Below are positions 7,749 through 16,381 of a DNA stretch of 64,000 nucleotides, in pieces (position 1 is the stretch's first letter; each line of letters begins with the position of its first letter). This DNA is from Microcella alkalica (lineage in GTDB: Bacteria; Actinomycetota; Actinomycetes; Actinomycetales; Microbacteriaceae): the NCBI RefSeq assembly GCF_014137945.1, contig NZ_JACGWX010000003.1:248001-312000 (forward strand), given 5' to 3'. Both the position numbers and the translations under genes were made by a program. The notes beneath the pieces are model-generated. The model searched no databases. It worked only from the letters and a program-made list of their open reading frames with translations, and was not told the DNA's origin.

Positions 7749-8789
7749 TCATGGCACGACGGCCGCGTGCTCCGTGGCCCAGACGACGCGCACGCGATCG
7801 CCGCGCGACCATGGAGCGGTGTCGTTCGGCGCGTGGTCGTTGTGGCGCTCGGCGATGACGCGGAGGCCGTGCTCGCCCTCGACGATGTAGCGCGTCGCGG
7901 GGCCGGTGTAGACGAGCTCGGAGATCGTTCCGAGGACGCTCGTCTCGTGCGCCGCCGGGGCCATGTCGGCCGGGGCGATGCGCACGCGCTCGGGGCGCAC
8001 CGTGAACGCGCGCGATTCTCCGATGAGGCGCTCAGCGAGGTCGGGGGCGATGAGGTTCGAGACGCCGAGGAAGCCCGCGACGAAGGCGGTCTGCGGGAAC
8101 TCGTACACCTCTCTCGGGGTGCCGACCTGCTCGACGCGGCCCTGGTTGAAGACCGCGATGCGGTCGCTCAGAGTCAGCGCCTCCTCCTGGTCGTGGGTGA
8201 CGAAGATGAAGGTGATGCCGACCTCGCGCTGGATCTGCTTGAGCTCGATCTGCATCTGCTCGCGCAGCTGCTTGTCGAGCGCACCCAGCGGCTCGTCGAG
8301 GAGCAGGACGCGCGGGCGCAGGATGAGCGCGCGGGCGAGGGCGATGCGCTGGCGCTGACCGCCCGAGAGCTGGTGCGGCAGCCGGTCGCCGGTGTGGCCG
8401 AGGCGCATCTGCTCGAGGGCGTCCGCGACGCGCCGCCGGATCTCCGCCTTCGGCGTCTTGCGCACCGTGAGCCCGTAGGCGACGTTCTGCGCGATCGTCA
8501 TGTGCGGGAAGAGCGCGTAGTCCTGGAAGACGGTGTTGACGGGGCGGTCGAAGGGGGCCGAGCGGGTCACGTCCTCCCCCTCGAGCAGGATGCTCCCGCT
8601 CGTCACCTCCTCGAAGCCCGCGATCATGCGCAGGACCGTCGTCTTGCCCGAGCCGGACGGGCCGAGCATGGAGAAGAACTCGCCCGATCGGACACCCAGG
8701 TCCAGCTCGGCGACGGCGATCGTGTCGCCGAATCGCTTGCTGACGCCGCGCAGCTCGACGGCGTGGGGGGTGGCGGCGGTGTCTGCCAT
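7749..8789 (-). CDS. ABC transporter ATP-binding protein, PotA-like
   Basis: This 346-residue ATPase drives the polyamine-type importer. It has Walker A (GPSGSGKTT), Q-loop (VFQDYALFPHMT), the signature LSGGQRQRIALARAL, Walker B (VLLLDEPLGALD), H-loop (FVTHDQEEALTL) and a C-terminal TOBE/OB domain (about residues 240-346). The ATG at 8789 is chosen because AGGAG precedes it; a frame from further upstream lacks such a site. It is first in a four-gene operon and diverges from the GntR gene. Confidence 0.94.
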   Translation of the reverse strand: MADTAATPHAVELRGVSKRFGDTIAVAELDLGVRSGEFFSMLGPSGSGKTTVLRMIAGFEEVTSGSILLEGEDVTRSAPFDRPVNTVFQDYALFPHMTIAQNVAYGLTVRKTPKAEIRRRVADALEQMRLGHTGDRLPHQLSGGQRQRIALARALILRPRVLLLDEPLGALDKQLREQMQIELKQIQREVGITFIFVTHDQEEALTLSDRIAVFNQGRVEQVGTPREVYEFPQTAFVAGFLGVSNLIAPDLAERLIGESRAFTVRPERVRIAPADMAPAAHETSVLGTISELVYTGPATRYIVEGEHGLRVIAERHNDHAPNDTAPWSRGDRVRVVWATEHAAVVP

Positions 8790-8830
8790 GGGCGGCGGCT
8801 CCTGGGTGCGTCGGTGGACCGAGGTGATAA

Positions 8831-8852
8831 CTATAAACATATGGTTTCATAG
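8831..8852. promoter_or_regulatory. AT-rich palindrome in the importer/GntR divergent promoter
   Basis: An imperfect palindrome with outer arms CTAT and ATAG spans 8831-8852 and contains the perfect sub-palindrome TATG-GTTT-CATA (8840-8851). It is the only AT-rich block in the 127-bp region between the ATPase gene and the GntR gene. Position and symmetry fit an operator for the GntR protein, which is inference. Confidence 0.5.
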
Positions 8853-8916
8853 GTAATGTTGCAAGGACGTAACAGTCCTGTGACGGTTCGCCTCGCGACC
8901 GGGAGAGGAGAAGGGC

Positions 8917-9774
8917 ATGACCGAGTCCTCCTCCCTGCGCACCGCCAGCCCCCGCAGCGCGCCGCACGCGGACCGCGCCGACAGGGCGGAGAATGACCGG
9001 GTGAGCTCCGCCACTCGATCCGGCCGCCCGACACGACTGCACCGCGCGGTGTTCCAGCCGATCGGCGATGCCGGGCGCGCCGCTCTCGTGGAGCGGCGCA
9101 TCGCCGACGCGATCACGGCCGGCGTGCTGCCATCCGGCGAGCGCCTGCCCGCGGAGACGGAGCTCGCTCGCTCGTTCGGCGTCGCCCCGGCGACCGCTCG
9201 CGAAGCGCTCCTCGCCCTTCGCGAGCGCGGCCTCATCGTCACGCGCCGCGGGCGCAACGGCGGGAGCTTCGTCAGCGACGACGCCGACCCGACCGCCTTC
9301 GCCCTGCGCGCGCTGGCCGAGACCTCGCGCGTCGCCCTGCGCGACCTCGCGGCCCACTACCTCGCCATCACGAACGCGTGCGTCGAGCTTGCCGCGCGCC
9401 GTGCCGACCCGAGCGAGATCGCCGCCATCCGCACACGCCTCGACCGCGTGCGGGATGACGAGGTCGCCGCGTGGAGGCGCGTGACCGACGACACCCAGAT
9501 CGAGCTCGCCGCCCTCAGTCAGTCGGCGAGACTCACACGCGAGCAAATGCGATTGCAAGGCGAGCTCTCGCCGTTCTTCGCCCTCGTCGACACCGACGCG
9601 CATGCTCGGCTCGCCAATCGCGCCGCGCTTCTCGCCCTGCTCGACGCAGTCGCCGAGGGCGACGAGGCTCGAGCCGGATCGATCATCCGACACAAGATCC
9701 ACCGCTGCGTCGACTGGCTCATCGACCTGCGCGAATCCCCCACCGCGAGCCACTCCGAGAGGACCAGCCCGTGA
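8917..9774 (+). CDS. GntR/FadR-type transcriptional regulator
   Basis: This 285-residue regulator has a poorly conserved tail of about 45 residues, a winged helix of the GntR family (VERRIADAITAGVLPSGERLPAETELARSFGVAPATAREALLALRERGLIVTRRGRNGGSFV, about residues 57-118) and a C-terminal FCD-like helical effector domain (about 135-270). It diverges from the ABC importer operon and overlaps the next gene by GTGA. It probably represses the importer in the absence of substrate. The effector is unknown. Internal starts such as the GTG at 9001 are possible, because the first 40 residues look unstructured. Confidence 0.87.
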   Translation: MTESSSLRTASPRSAPHADRADRAENDRVSSATRSGRPTRLHRAVFQPIGDAGRAALVERRIADAITAGVLPSGERLPAETELARSFGVAPATAREALLALRERGLIVTRRGRNGGSFVSDDADPTAFALRALAETSRVALRDLAAHYLAITNACVELAARRADPSEIAAIRTRLDRVRDDEVAAWRRVTDDTQIELAALSQSARLTREQMRLQGELSPFFALVDTDAHARLANRAALLALLDAVAEGDEARAGSIIRHKIHRCVDWLIDLRESPTASHSERTSP

Positions 9775-10490
9775 CCTCAGCCACCGCATCCGCCCCCGCC
9801 GAGCGGACATCCGCCGATCCGGTCGCGCTCGTCACCGAGTACTTCGGGCGCGCCATCCACTCGCTCTCGTCCTGGACGGGCGAGCTCGCGGGCGCCCTGC
9901 ACGAGGCGGGCGGACGAGGCGCCGTGACCACCGAGGTGCTCGACGACCTCGTCGAGCCCTATGCGCGCCGCACCTTCGACTCTCTCGACCTGCCTGTCTA
10001 CGGGGCCGGGTTCATCGCCGCCCTCGACTGGCTCTCCGATGCGCGCAGCCACCTCGCATGGTGGCAGGGGGCTGATCGCGCCAAGCTCGTCCTCGCCTCG
10101 CAGTCGGTCAACAAGGAGCTCATCGACTACAGCGAGCTGGAGTGGTACCGGGTTCCGCAGTCGAGCGGGGCTCCCCACGTCGCCGGCCCCTACGTCGACT
10201 ACCTGTGCAGCGACGAGTACACGATCACCGTGGCCGCGCCCGTGGAGCTCGACGGCCAGTTCGTCGGCGTCGCGGGACTCGACCTGCTCATCGATCAGGT
10301 CGAGCGCGACCTCCTGCCGCGGCTGAGCGCCTTCGGCAGCGACGTCTCGATCGTGAACGGAGTCGGCCGTCTGCTGCTGTCGACGAGCGCACGACGCGAA
10401 ACGGGCGACTCGATCCGCGGATCCTCGCTCGAGGGCTTCGAGCGGGGGGCGTGCCCCGGCATGGCACTCGAGGTGCTGACGGCGCGCTGA
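9771..10490 (+). CDS. soluble Cache-domain sensor-like protein
   Basis: This 239-residue protein starts with GTG inside the stop codon of the GntR gene (GTGA overlap), so the two are co-translated. It has no signal peptide or membrane segment. Residues about 130-185 (GPYVDYLCSDEYTITVAAPVELDGQFVGVAGLDLLIDQVERDLL) match the core of Cache/PDC small-molecule binding domains, which usually sit outside the membrane in chemoreceptors and kinases. A cytoplasmic stand-alone version is likely to bind a small ligand and act with the GntR regulator or the importer. No output domain is visible. The function is inferred from the fold and neighbours only. Confidence 0.75.
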   Translation: MTSATASAPAERTSADPVALVTEYFGRAIHSLSSWTGELAGALHEAGGRGAVTTEVLDDLVEPYARRTFDSLDLPVYGAGFIAALDWLSDARSHLAWWQGADRAKLVLASQSVNKELIDYSELEWYRVPQSSGAPHVAGPYVDYLCSDEYTITVAAPVELDGQFVGVAGLDLLIDQVERDLLPRLSAFGSDVSIVNGVGRLLLSTSARRETGDSIRGSSLEGFERGACPGMALEVLTAR

Positions 10491-10494
10491 TGCG

Positions 10495-11565
10495 CTAGCC
10501 GGCGAGCAGCATCCCGGCGCGCGCCCGCTCGACGCGATCGACAGCGAGCGCCTCGGCCGCCGCGAGCGGCGTCACGCCCTTCGCTCGGGCGGCGCACAGG
10601 ACCTCCGAGAGCGTGTCGCCGATGCCGCGCAGCCGCGCATCGATCGCCGCCGGCGAGGCCCCGTCGCCGGTGAGCGCGAGGTGGATCACGCCACCGGCGT
10701 TCACGACGAAGTCGGGGGCGTACAGGATGCCGCGGGCCGCCAGGTGCTCGGCCCCCGACCGGTAGGCCAACGGATTGTTGGCCGGGCCGACGACGGCGCG
10801 CACGGGCAGTGTCGCGATCGCGGCGGGCGTGAGGACGCCGCCGAGACCGGCGGGCACGAACACGTCGGCGGGGGTCGTGAGGGCGGCGTCGACGTCGATC
10901 CAGGTCGCTCCGAGGTCGGCGGCGAGGGCCCGCTTCGACTCGGCGATGTCGGTGACGAAGAGCTGAGCGCCGGCGCGGGCGAGGCGCTCGGCGAGGCGCG
11001 AGCCCACCTGCCCGAGGCCCGAGATGACGAACGAGCGACCGACGAGCGAGCCCGAGTCGAAGAGCTCCTCGATCACGCGCTCGATCGAGACGTACACCCC
11101 GAGCGCGGTGCCCTCCGCGGGCTCCCCCGCTCCCCCGCTGGCCGCGGGCAGGCCGACGACGTGCTCGGTGCGCTCGCGCACGACGAGCATGTCGTGCTCG
11201 GTCGTGCCGACGTCCTCGGCCGTCCGGTAGCGGCCGTCGAAGGTCTCGATCAGGTCGCCGAGGTCAAGGAGCGCGGCGCGGCGGCGCTCGTCGTCGACGA
11301 CATCATCGGGGCCGAGCGCGATGACCGACTTGCCTCCGCCCGCGCCGATGTCGGCGAGCGCGTTCTTCATCGTCATCGCCGAGGCGAGGCGCATGGCGTC
11401 GGCGACGCCGTCGATCCATTGCGGGTAGCGCCACATGCGGCAGCCGCCGAGCGCGGGGCCGATCGCCGAGGAGTGCAGGGCGACGGTGATCGCGAGACTC
11501 GAGCGCTCGCCGCGCACGGTCGAGACGCGCTCGTGGGTGAAGTCGGGCAGGGGTGCGGTCGGCAT
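10495..11565 (-). CDS. Glu/Leu/Phe/Val dehydrogenase, leucine-dehydrogenase-like
   Basis: This 356-residue NAD-dependent enzyme belongs to the leucine dehydrogenase branch, which reversibly deaminates branched-chain amino acids to 2-oxo acids. The glycine-rich substrate segment is SSAIGPALGGCRMW, the catalytic Lys is in MTMKNALADIGAGGGKSVI, and the Rossmann motif is VISGLGQVGSRLAERLARAGAQLFVTD. FVVNAGGVIH near the C-terminus closes the cofactor site. The ATG at 11565 has GGAG upstream. It diverges from an Lrp/AsnC regulator, the usual arrangement for amino-acid catabolic genes. Exact amino-acid preference cannot be read from sequence. Confidence 0.88.
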   Translation of the reverse strand: MPTAPLPDFTHERVSTVRGERSSLAITVALHSSAIGPALGGCRMWRYPQWIDGVADAMRLASAMTMKNALADIGAGGGKSVIALGPDDVVDDERRRAALLDLGDLIETFDGRYRTAEDVGTTEHDMLVVRERTEHVVGLPAASGGAGEPAEGTALGVYVSIERVIEELFDSGSLVGRSFVISGLGQVGSRLAERLARAGAQLFVTDIAESKRALAADLGATWIDVDAALTTPADVFVPAGLGGVLTPAAIATLPVRAVVGPANNPLAYRSGAEHLAARGILYAPDFVVNAGGVIHLALTGDGASPAAIDARLRGIGDTLSEVLCAARAKGVTPLAAAEALAVDRVERARAGMLLAG

Positions 11566-11746
11566 GATGACTCCAGAGAGATCGGTGCGGTCGTGGGCGG
11601 GATCGATCCGGGGCCCGCGCGGGATCGCCGCTCGCGCACCGGTGCGCATCATGACCAGTGAGTCAACGCCGAACGCGCCAGTTTCGCCAGACCGACCCCG
11701 AGAACTGATCGATTCGAGCATCGTGAGCGCGTACAGTGAGCGCACC

Positions 11747-12217
11747 ATGGTCAAATCGCCCAGACTCCTCGATGCGTCGAGCCGGCGCATCCTCGCCGCT
11801 CTCGATCGCGACCCGCGCGCGACGGTCGGCTGGCTCGCCGACAGCCTCGGCCTCGCGCGCGGCACGGTGCAGAACCGGATCAGCCAGCTGTTCGACGGCC
11901 GCACACTGCGCCCGCACTCGATCACCGCGCATCCCGAATCGCTCGGCTACGCCGTACGGGCGATGGTGACCGCCGAGGTCGATCAGCACCGCTTCGACGA
12001 TGCGATGGTCGCGCTGCGCGAGATTCCCGAGATCATCGAGTGCGTCGCGATGTCGGGCGTGAACGACCTGCTCATCCAGGTCGTCGCGCGCGATGCCGAC
12101 CACCTCTACGAGATCGGCCAGCAGATCCTTCGATGCCCGGGCATCCGCCGCACTGCGACCTCTCTCGTGCTCAAGGAGCTCATCGAGCACCGCATCGCCC
12201 AGCTCCTGGCCGACTGA
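11747..12217 (+). CDS. Lrp/AsnC family transcriptional regulator
   Basis: This 156-residue protein has an N-terminal Lrp-type helix-turn-helix (LDASSRRILAALDRDPRATVGWLADSLGLARGTVQNRISQLF, residues about 7-50) and a C-terminal RAM ligand-binding domain (about 68-150, with VAMSGVNDLLIQVVARDADHLYEI). Lrp proteins sense amino acids and often regulate the gene next to them, here the leucine-dehydrogenase-like enzyme. A -10-like TACAGT (11732-11737) lies 9 nt before the ATG, so the leader is extremely short. Confidence 0.92.
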   Translation: MVKSPRLLDASSRRILAALDRDPRATVGWLADSLGLARGTVQNRISQLFDGRTLRPHSITAHPESLGYAVRAMVTAEVDQHRFDDAMVALREIPEIIECVAMSGVNDLLIQVVARDADHLYEIGQQILRCPGIRRTATSLVLKELIEHRIAQLLAD

Positions 12218-12428
12218 GCGGGGGGCGGACTCCAGCAGACCGCGCCTCAGCGCACCTCCCGATCGCGCCGCCCAGTCGAGGTGAAACGCATCGCGAAAGG
12301 ATAGGCAGGCGCTCAGCCCGCACATCAGGTGCTTGCGGTCAGCGGTGAGCGCGCATCCAGCGACGCGGCGTAGCGTCGGCATCAGTCCGGCGGCCGTTCG
12401 CGCCGCCCTCTCCCGAAGGGACACTCCG
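12218..12428. other. 211-bp gap without a recognisable gene
   Basis: The region between the Lrp gene and the PadR gene has no convincing reading frame, hairpin or strong promoter. It presumably carries the PadR promoter; a purine-rich GAAGGGA site lies just before 12429. Confidence 0.4.
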
Positions 12429-13010
12429 ATGCGCAGCTCCTCCTCCGCCGGCTTCGACATCCGCGAGGCCGTCGACGGCATCCGCGACGCGTTCGCGCCT
12501 CGATCCGGCGCTCGCTCCTCGACCTCGACTCGCGGCGACATCCGAGTGGCCGTGCTCTCCGCCCTCTCGCGCGAGCCGATGAACGGCCACCAGGTCATGC
12601 AGACGATCGCCGCATCGAGCGGCGGGGCGTGGATGCCCGGCGCGAGCGAGGTCTACCCGATGCTGCAGCAGCTCACCGACGAAGGTCTCCTCCACACGCA
12701 GAACGACGGAGAGCGCACGGTCTACTCGCTCACCGAGACGGGCCGCGCGGCCGCCGCCGAGACGCTCGCGGCGGCCGCCGCCTCCGCGGCGGACCGCGAC
12801 GACGCCGACCCCGCCGACCACGACCGCCGTGAGCACTGGCGCGGCCCGCGCTGGGACGAGAGCACGGCAGCCGTGCCGCGCGCCGGCGCGAAGCTCGTCC
12901 AGGCCGCAGCGCAGGTCGCGCAGTCGGGCTCGCGCGAGCAGAAGGAGCGCGCCGCAGCCCTGCTCGACGAGACGCGCCGCAAGCTCTACGCGCTCCTCGC
13001 CGAAGGCTAG
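12429..13010 (+). CDS. PadR family transcriptional regulator
   Basis: This 193-residue protein carries a PadR winged helix (RGDIRVAVLSALSREPMNGHQVMQTIAASSGGAWMPGASEVYPMLQQLTDEGLLHTQNDGERTVYSLTETGRAAA, about residues 35-112), with MNGHQVMQ, the SEVYPMLQQLTDEGLL recognition segment and the wing. The C-terminal half is Ala-rich and helical, probably for dimerisation. The start at 12429 is preceded by GAAGGGA. It lies 4 bp upstream of the AarF kinase gene and is likely co-transcribed with it. The inducer is unknown. Confidence 0.9.
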   Translation: MRSSSSAGFDIREAVDGIRDAFAPRSGARSSTSTRGDIRVAVLSALSREPMNGHQVMQTIAASSGGAWMPGASEVYPMLQQLTDEGLLHTQNDGERTVYSLTETGRAAAAETLAAAAASAADRDDADPADHDRREHWRGPRWDESTAAVPRAGAKLVQAAAQVAQSGSREQKERAAALLDETRRKLYALLAEG

Positions 13011-13014
13011 GAGG

Positions 13015-14724
13015 GTGCCGACGCCCGGCGACGAATCGCTCTCCGCCGAGGTTCAGCGCGATCCGGCCCTGCGTGCGCGCTACCGCCGAATCATGCGCTT
13101 CGCGGCGCGCGCGCTCGTGCAGGCCTGGTGGTTCGAGCTGGTGCTGCCGCGGTTCGGTCTCTCCCGTCTCGCCGCGCGCGGGCGCATCCGGCGCCTGCAG
13201 CGGCTCTCGCGACGCTTCCACGGCCTCGCCGCCGACCTCGGCGGGCTCATGATCAAGGTCGGCCAGTTCCTCTCATCGCGCCTCGACGTCCTGCCGCCCG
13301 AGATCACGCGCGAGCTCGAGGGGCTGCAGGACGAGGTGGCTCCCGAGCCGTTCGCGGCGATCGTCGCGCAAGCCGAGCGCGAGCTGGGCATCCCCCTTGC
13401 TCGCGCCTTCGCGTTCGTCGACCCGACGCCGATCGCGGCCGCTTCCCTCGGCCAGGCGCATCGCGCCCGGCTCTCCCCCGGCATCGCCGCCGATGTCGGC
13501 TTCGACGAGGTCGTCGTCAAGGTGCTGCGGCCCGGCATCGAGCAGATCGTCGAGGTCGATCTCGCCGCCCTGCGCCGCGTCGGCCGCTGGCTGTCGCGCG
13601 TGAAGCTCGTCAACCGCCGCACCGACGCCCCCGCGCTCGTCGAGGAGTTCGCGACGACCAGCCTCGAGGAGATCGACTACGTCCACGAGGCGATCAACGT
13701 CGAGCGCTTCGCCGCCGACTTCGCCGACGACCCGCGCGTCGGCACGCCCGTCGTCGTCTGGGAGCGAAGCGCCCGCCGCCTGCTGACGCTCTCCGACGTC
13801 ACGGCGATCAAGATCGCCGACGTCGCCGCGCTGCAGGCCGCGGGCATCGACCCGAACGCCGTCGCCGCCGAGCTCGCGCGCGCCACCTTCGAGCAGATCT
13901 TCGTCGCCGGGTTCTTCCACGCCGACCCGCACCCCGGCAACATCTTCGTCACCCCCGCTGTCAACGGCGACCCCGGCGGCTTCGCGCTGACCTTCATCGA
14001 CTTCGGGATGATGGGCGAGATCGACGACGAGCTGCGCGACGGGCTGCGGCAGTTCATCTTCGCCGTCGCCGCCCGCGACGCCCGCGGCTGGGTCGCGGCG
14101 ACGCAGCGTCTCGGCGTGCTGCTGCCCTCGGCCGACACGGTCGAGCTCGAGCGCGCGATCACGGCCCTCTTCGACCGCTTCGGCGGCATGGGCGTCGCCG
14201 AGCTCACCCGCATCGACCCGCGCGAGCTCGAGGCGTTCGCCCGCCAGTTCAGCGAGGTCATCCGCACGCTGCCGTTCCAGCTGCCGGAGAGCTTCCTCCT
14301 GCTGATCCGCACCATCTCGCTCATCTCGGGCGTCACGAGCGCGCTCAACCGCGACTTCAACATGTGGGATGCCGTCGACCCCTTCGCCCGCACCCTCCTC
14401 AACGGCGGCGGCGCATCTACGGCCCGATCGCTCGGTCGCGAGGCCGTGTCGATCCTGTCGGCGCTCGCCCGGCTCCCCCAACGACTGGATGCTCTCGCCA
14501 CCCGCGTCGACCGCGGCGAGCTCGCCGTCCGCAGCCCTGAGCTCGAGCAGCGATTGCGCGTCATCGACGGCAGCGTGCGCCGCACGACCTCGGCGATCCT
14601 CTTCGCAGCCCTTCTCATCGGGGGCGTTCTGCTCCGTCCGACCGACGAGGTCCTCGGCTGGGTACTGATGGGCGCCTCGGCGGCTCCCCTCCTGCACGCG
14701 ATCGCGCCCTGGCGTCTGCGATAG
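13015..14724 (+). CDS. AarF/ABC1/UbiB atypical kinase family protein
   Basis: This 569-residue protein shows all UbiB-family hallmarks: the KxGQ motif (IKVGQFLSSRLDVLPPEI), the Ala-rich nucleotide loop (AAASLGQAHRA), VVVKVLRPGI, EEIDYVHEAINVERF, the catalytic FFHADPHPGNIF and the metal-binding FIDFGMMGEID. Two hydrophobic helices at the C-terminus (TSAILFAALLIGGVLL and LGWVLMGASAAPLLHAI) anchor it in the membrane. Family members support quinone biosynthesis or lipid handling by ATPase activity. The GTG start directly abuts the GGAGG at 13010-13014, so the true start may be a little further in, for example the ATG at 13093. Confidence 0.92.
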   Translation: MPTPGDESLSAEVQRDPALRARYRRIMRFAARALVQAWWFELVLPRFGLSRLAARGRIRRLQRLSRRFHGLAADLGGLMIKVGQFLSSRLDVLPPEITRELEGLQDEVAPEPFAAIVAQAERELGIPLARAFAFVDPTPIAAASLGQAHRARLSPGIAADVGFDEVVVKVLRPGIEQIVEVDLAALRRVGRWLSRVKLVNRRTDAPALVEEFATTSLEEIDYVHEAINVERFAADFADDPRVGTPVVVWERSARRLLTLSDVTAIKIADVAALQAAGIDPNAVAAELARATFEQIFVAGFFHADPHPGNIFVTPAVNGDPGGFALTFIDFGMMGEIDDELRDGLRQFIFAVAARDARGWVAATQRLGVLLPSADTVELERAITALFDRFGGMGVAELTRIDPRELEAFARQFSEVIRTLPFQLPESFLLLIRTISLISGVTSALNRDFNMWDAVDPFARTLLNGGGASTARSLGREAVSILSALARLPQRLDALATRVDRGELAVRSPELEQRLRVIDGSVRRTTSAILFAALLIGGVLLRPTDEVLGWVLMGASAAPLLHAIAPWRLR

Positions 14725-14728
14725 GGGG

Positions 14729-15070
14729 TCAGATCCCCCAGTCGTAGCCGTCGAGGCTGGAGACTTCGGCGACGTCCTCTTGCCATTCGGGCCGATCGGG
14801 CTGGAGCTCCCTGGTGCGCGACTCGAGGATCTCGACCATGTGCGCGTCGGCGAGGTCGATGTCGAACTCGGCCGTGGGCACCGACAGCATCTGGCTCGCC
14901 GGCCCGAGCAGGATGTGCGCGACGCCCTTGCCGAAGTTCTCCGTGAAGGCGGGGAGGACGACGAGGTCGGACGACCCGCTGCGGGCGAGCGCGCGCCCGT
15001 AGCGCAGTATCGACTTGCACACCTGGTCGCTGATGATGATGGATCCGCCTGCGTAGTAGAGCTTTCTCAT
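14729..15070 (-). CDS. conserved hypothetical protein, family not recognised
   Basis: This 113-residue soluble protein begins MRKLYYAGGSIIISDQVCKSILRYGRALA and has an acidic C-terminus (EWQEDVAEVSSLDGYDWGI). Alternating hydrophobic and polar segments suggest a compact alpha/beta fold. No catalytic motif or family name comes to mind. It converges on the AarF gene with a 4-bp gap and diverges from the YCII gene; the intervening 148 bp contain an AT-rich patch (AAATAATTCG near 15131) that could hold both promoters. Confidence 0.7.
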   Translation of the reverse strand: MRKLYYAGGSIIISDQVCKSILRYGRALARSGSSDLVVLPAFTENFGKGVAHILLGPASQMLSVPTAEFDIDLADAHMVEILESRTRELQPDRPEWQEDVAEVSSLDGYDWGI

Positions 15071-15218
15071 GCCCCAAGCCTCGACCCCGGCCGCGGATCG
15101 TCCCACGGCCTTGCCCTCCGCGGCCGCGGCCGAAATAATTCGACTCCTGTCGCCGTGCCGGCCGGATGTCGAGCGCGCTGCGACCTCGGCCGAGCATCCG
15201 ACCCGAAGGAGCACTGCG

Positions 15219-15550
15219 ATGACCGCGTACATGATCTCCTTCCCGAGCGGCGTCATGGAGGTGCCGGACGGCGAGTGGCAGCAGGCCGTCGACGAGTCGC
15301 ACCAGGTGATCCGCGACATCAAGGCCGCGGGCGCCTACGTCTTCGGCGGGGGGATCAACGAGGATGTCGAGCCGGTCGCGGTGTCCGCCGACGGCGCGGT
15401 GAGCGCGCCGATCTACCCGCCCTTCGACGGAGGCGTCACCATCATTCAGGTGCCGACGCGCGAGGAGGCGCTGCACTGGGCGCAGCGGATCGCGATCGCT
15501 GCCGGTGCCCGCAGGAGCTGCGCGAGTTCATGTACGACGCGGAGTCGTGA
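15219..15550 (+). pseudogene. YCII-domain protein with a -1 frameshift near the C-terminus
   Basis: The frame from ATG 15219 (ribosome binding site AAGGAG) encodes a YCII-related, DGPF-type protein: MTAYMISFPSGVMEVPDGEW, then GAYVFGGGINEDVEPVAVSADG and GGVTIIQVPTREEALHWAQRIAIAA. The expected ending CRCPQELREFMYDAES followed by a stop at 15548-15550 is present, but in another frame. One base is missing around 15499-15500. The uncorrected frame runs on through the antisense of the tRNA to 15671. YCII proteins are small, often poorly characterised enzymes. The shift may be real or a sequence error. Confidence 0.7.
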
Positions 15551-15579
15551 CGCCGGAGAACAGCCGCGGCGAGCGACGT

Positions 15580-15654
15580 TGGTGCCCCTGGAGGGACTCG
15601 AACCCCCAACCCTTTCCTTAGGACGGAACTGCTCTTCCATTGAGCTACAGAGGC
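15580..15654 (-). tRNA. tRNA-Arg (anticodon CCT)
   Basis: The reverse strand folds into a cloverleaf: acceptor GCCTCTG with CAGGGGC, D-arm GCTC/GAGC, anticodon loop GTCCTAA giving anticodon CCT, and a T-loop TTCGAGT. The 3' CCA is encoded at 15582-15580. A -10-like TAGAGT lies about 10 nt upstream (15670-15665). It reads the rare AGG codon. Confidence 0.95.
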
Positions 15655-15734
15655 TGACCCCTCCACTCTAATCGGCGACGGCCGCGGCATCGCCGCCCCT
15701 TTCCGCGGCCGGCGGCCTCTGCGAGCATGCGCGG

Positions 15735-16109
15735 ATGCCCGACACGAGCCCCGAGCATCCGGTCGCCGCCGCGATCGCCGCCGCCCCGCAGCCCGCCCGT
15801 GAGGTTCGCGCCGGCTGGCACGCTCGCGCACTCGAGCTCGAGCCGCGCTCCACCGAGGGAGTCTCGTACGGCATGCCCGCGCTGCGGTACCGCGGGCGTC
15901 CGCTCATCGCCGTCGCGGCGACTTCCGCCGGATACTCGGTCCACCCCTTCAGCCCCGCCGTCATCGAGGCGGGAGCCCACCTGCTGGGCGACCTCAAGCG
16001 CTCGAAGGGCGCAATCGCCTTCACGGATGCTTGCCCGCTCCCGCGCGAGGCCTCCGACGCGATGCTGATCGCCCGTCGGGCCGAGATCGACGCGGCTCTC
16101 GACCGCTGA
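15735..16109 (+). CDS. DUF1801 family protein (second copy)
   Basis: This 124-residue protein contains the DUF1801/YdhG core STEGVSYGMPALRYRGRPLIAVAATSAGYSVHPFSP followed by AHLLGDLKRSKGAIAFTDACPLP. It is a distant paralogue of the protein at 198-590 and shares the YGMPA motif. No membrane segment is present. The start at 15735 is the first ATG after the tRNA, although the upstream ribosome binding site is weak. Confidence 0.8.
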   Translation: MPDTSPEHPVAAAIAAAPQPAREVRAGWHARALELEPRSTEGVSYGMPALRYRGRPLIAVAATSAGYSVHPFSPAVIEAGAHLLGDLKRSKGAIAFTDACPLPREASDAMLIARRAEIDAALDR

Positions 16110-16381
16110 GAGTGAGAGGTCCGGCATCGCCGCTGTGATCGTGATGCCCGTCAGCGGAGAGATGAGCCCGGACAGCCGCCCCTGCGGGGGTGACGGCGGC
16201 TCGGCACGGGCCGCTGCGGAGCAGCCGTGTCTGCTGCACCGACACTCCGCGTCGCCGATCACGGGCTGCGGCGTCACGGGCGAGGACTCCCCCGAGCTCC
16301 GCGCGTTCTACGACGCGGCCTTCGCGGGCTGACAGCTGGGGGGCCGCCACGCCGGTCGACGACGATCGGCGGATGCCCGCC

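Noticed and set aside
15555-15671. Protein tail reading LEGLEPPTLSLGRNCSS
   Set aside because: This is translation of tRNA-Arg antisense, a well-known source of false protein motifs.
16135-16332. 65-codon plus-strand frame between the DUF1801 and HNH genes
   Set aside because: No family, no good ribosome binding site, and Cys/Pro/Ser-rich composition typical of a chance frame in GC-rich DNA. The 272-bp gap is left without a gene.
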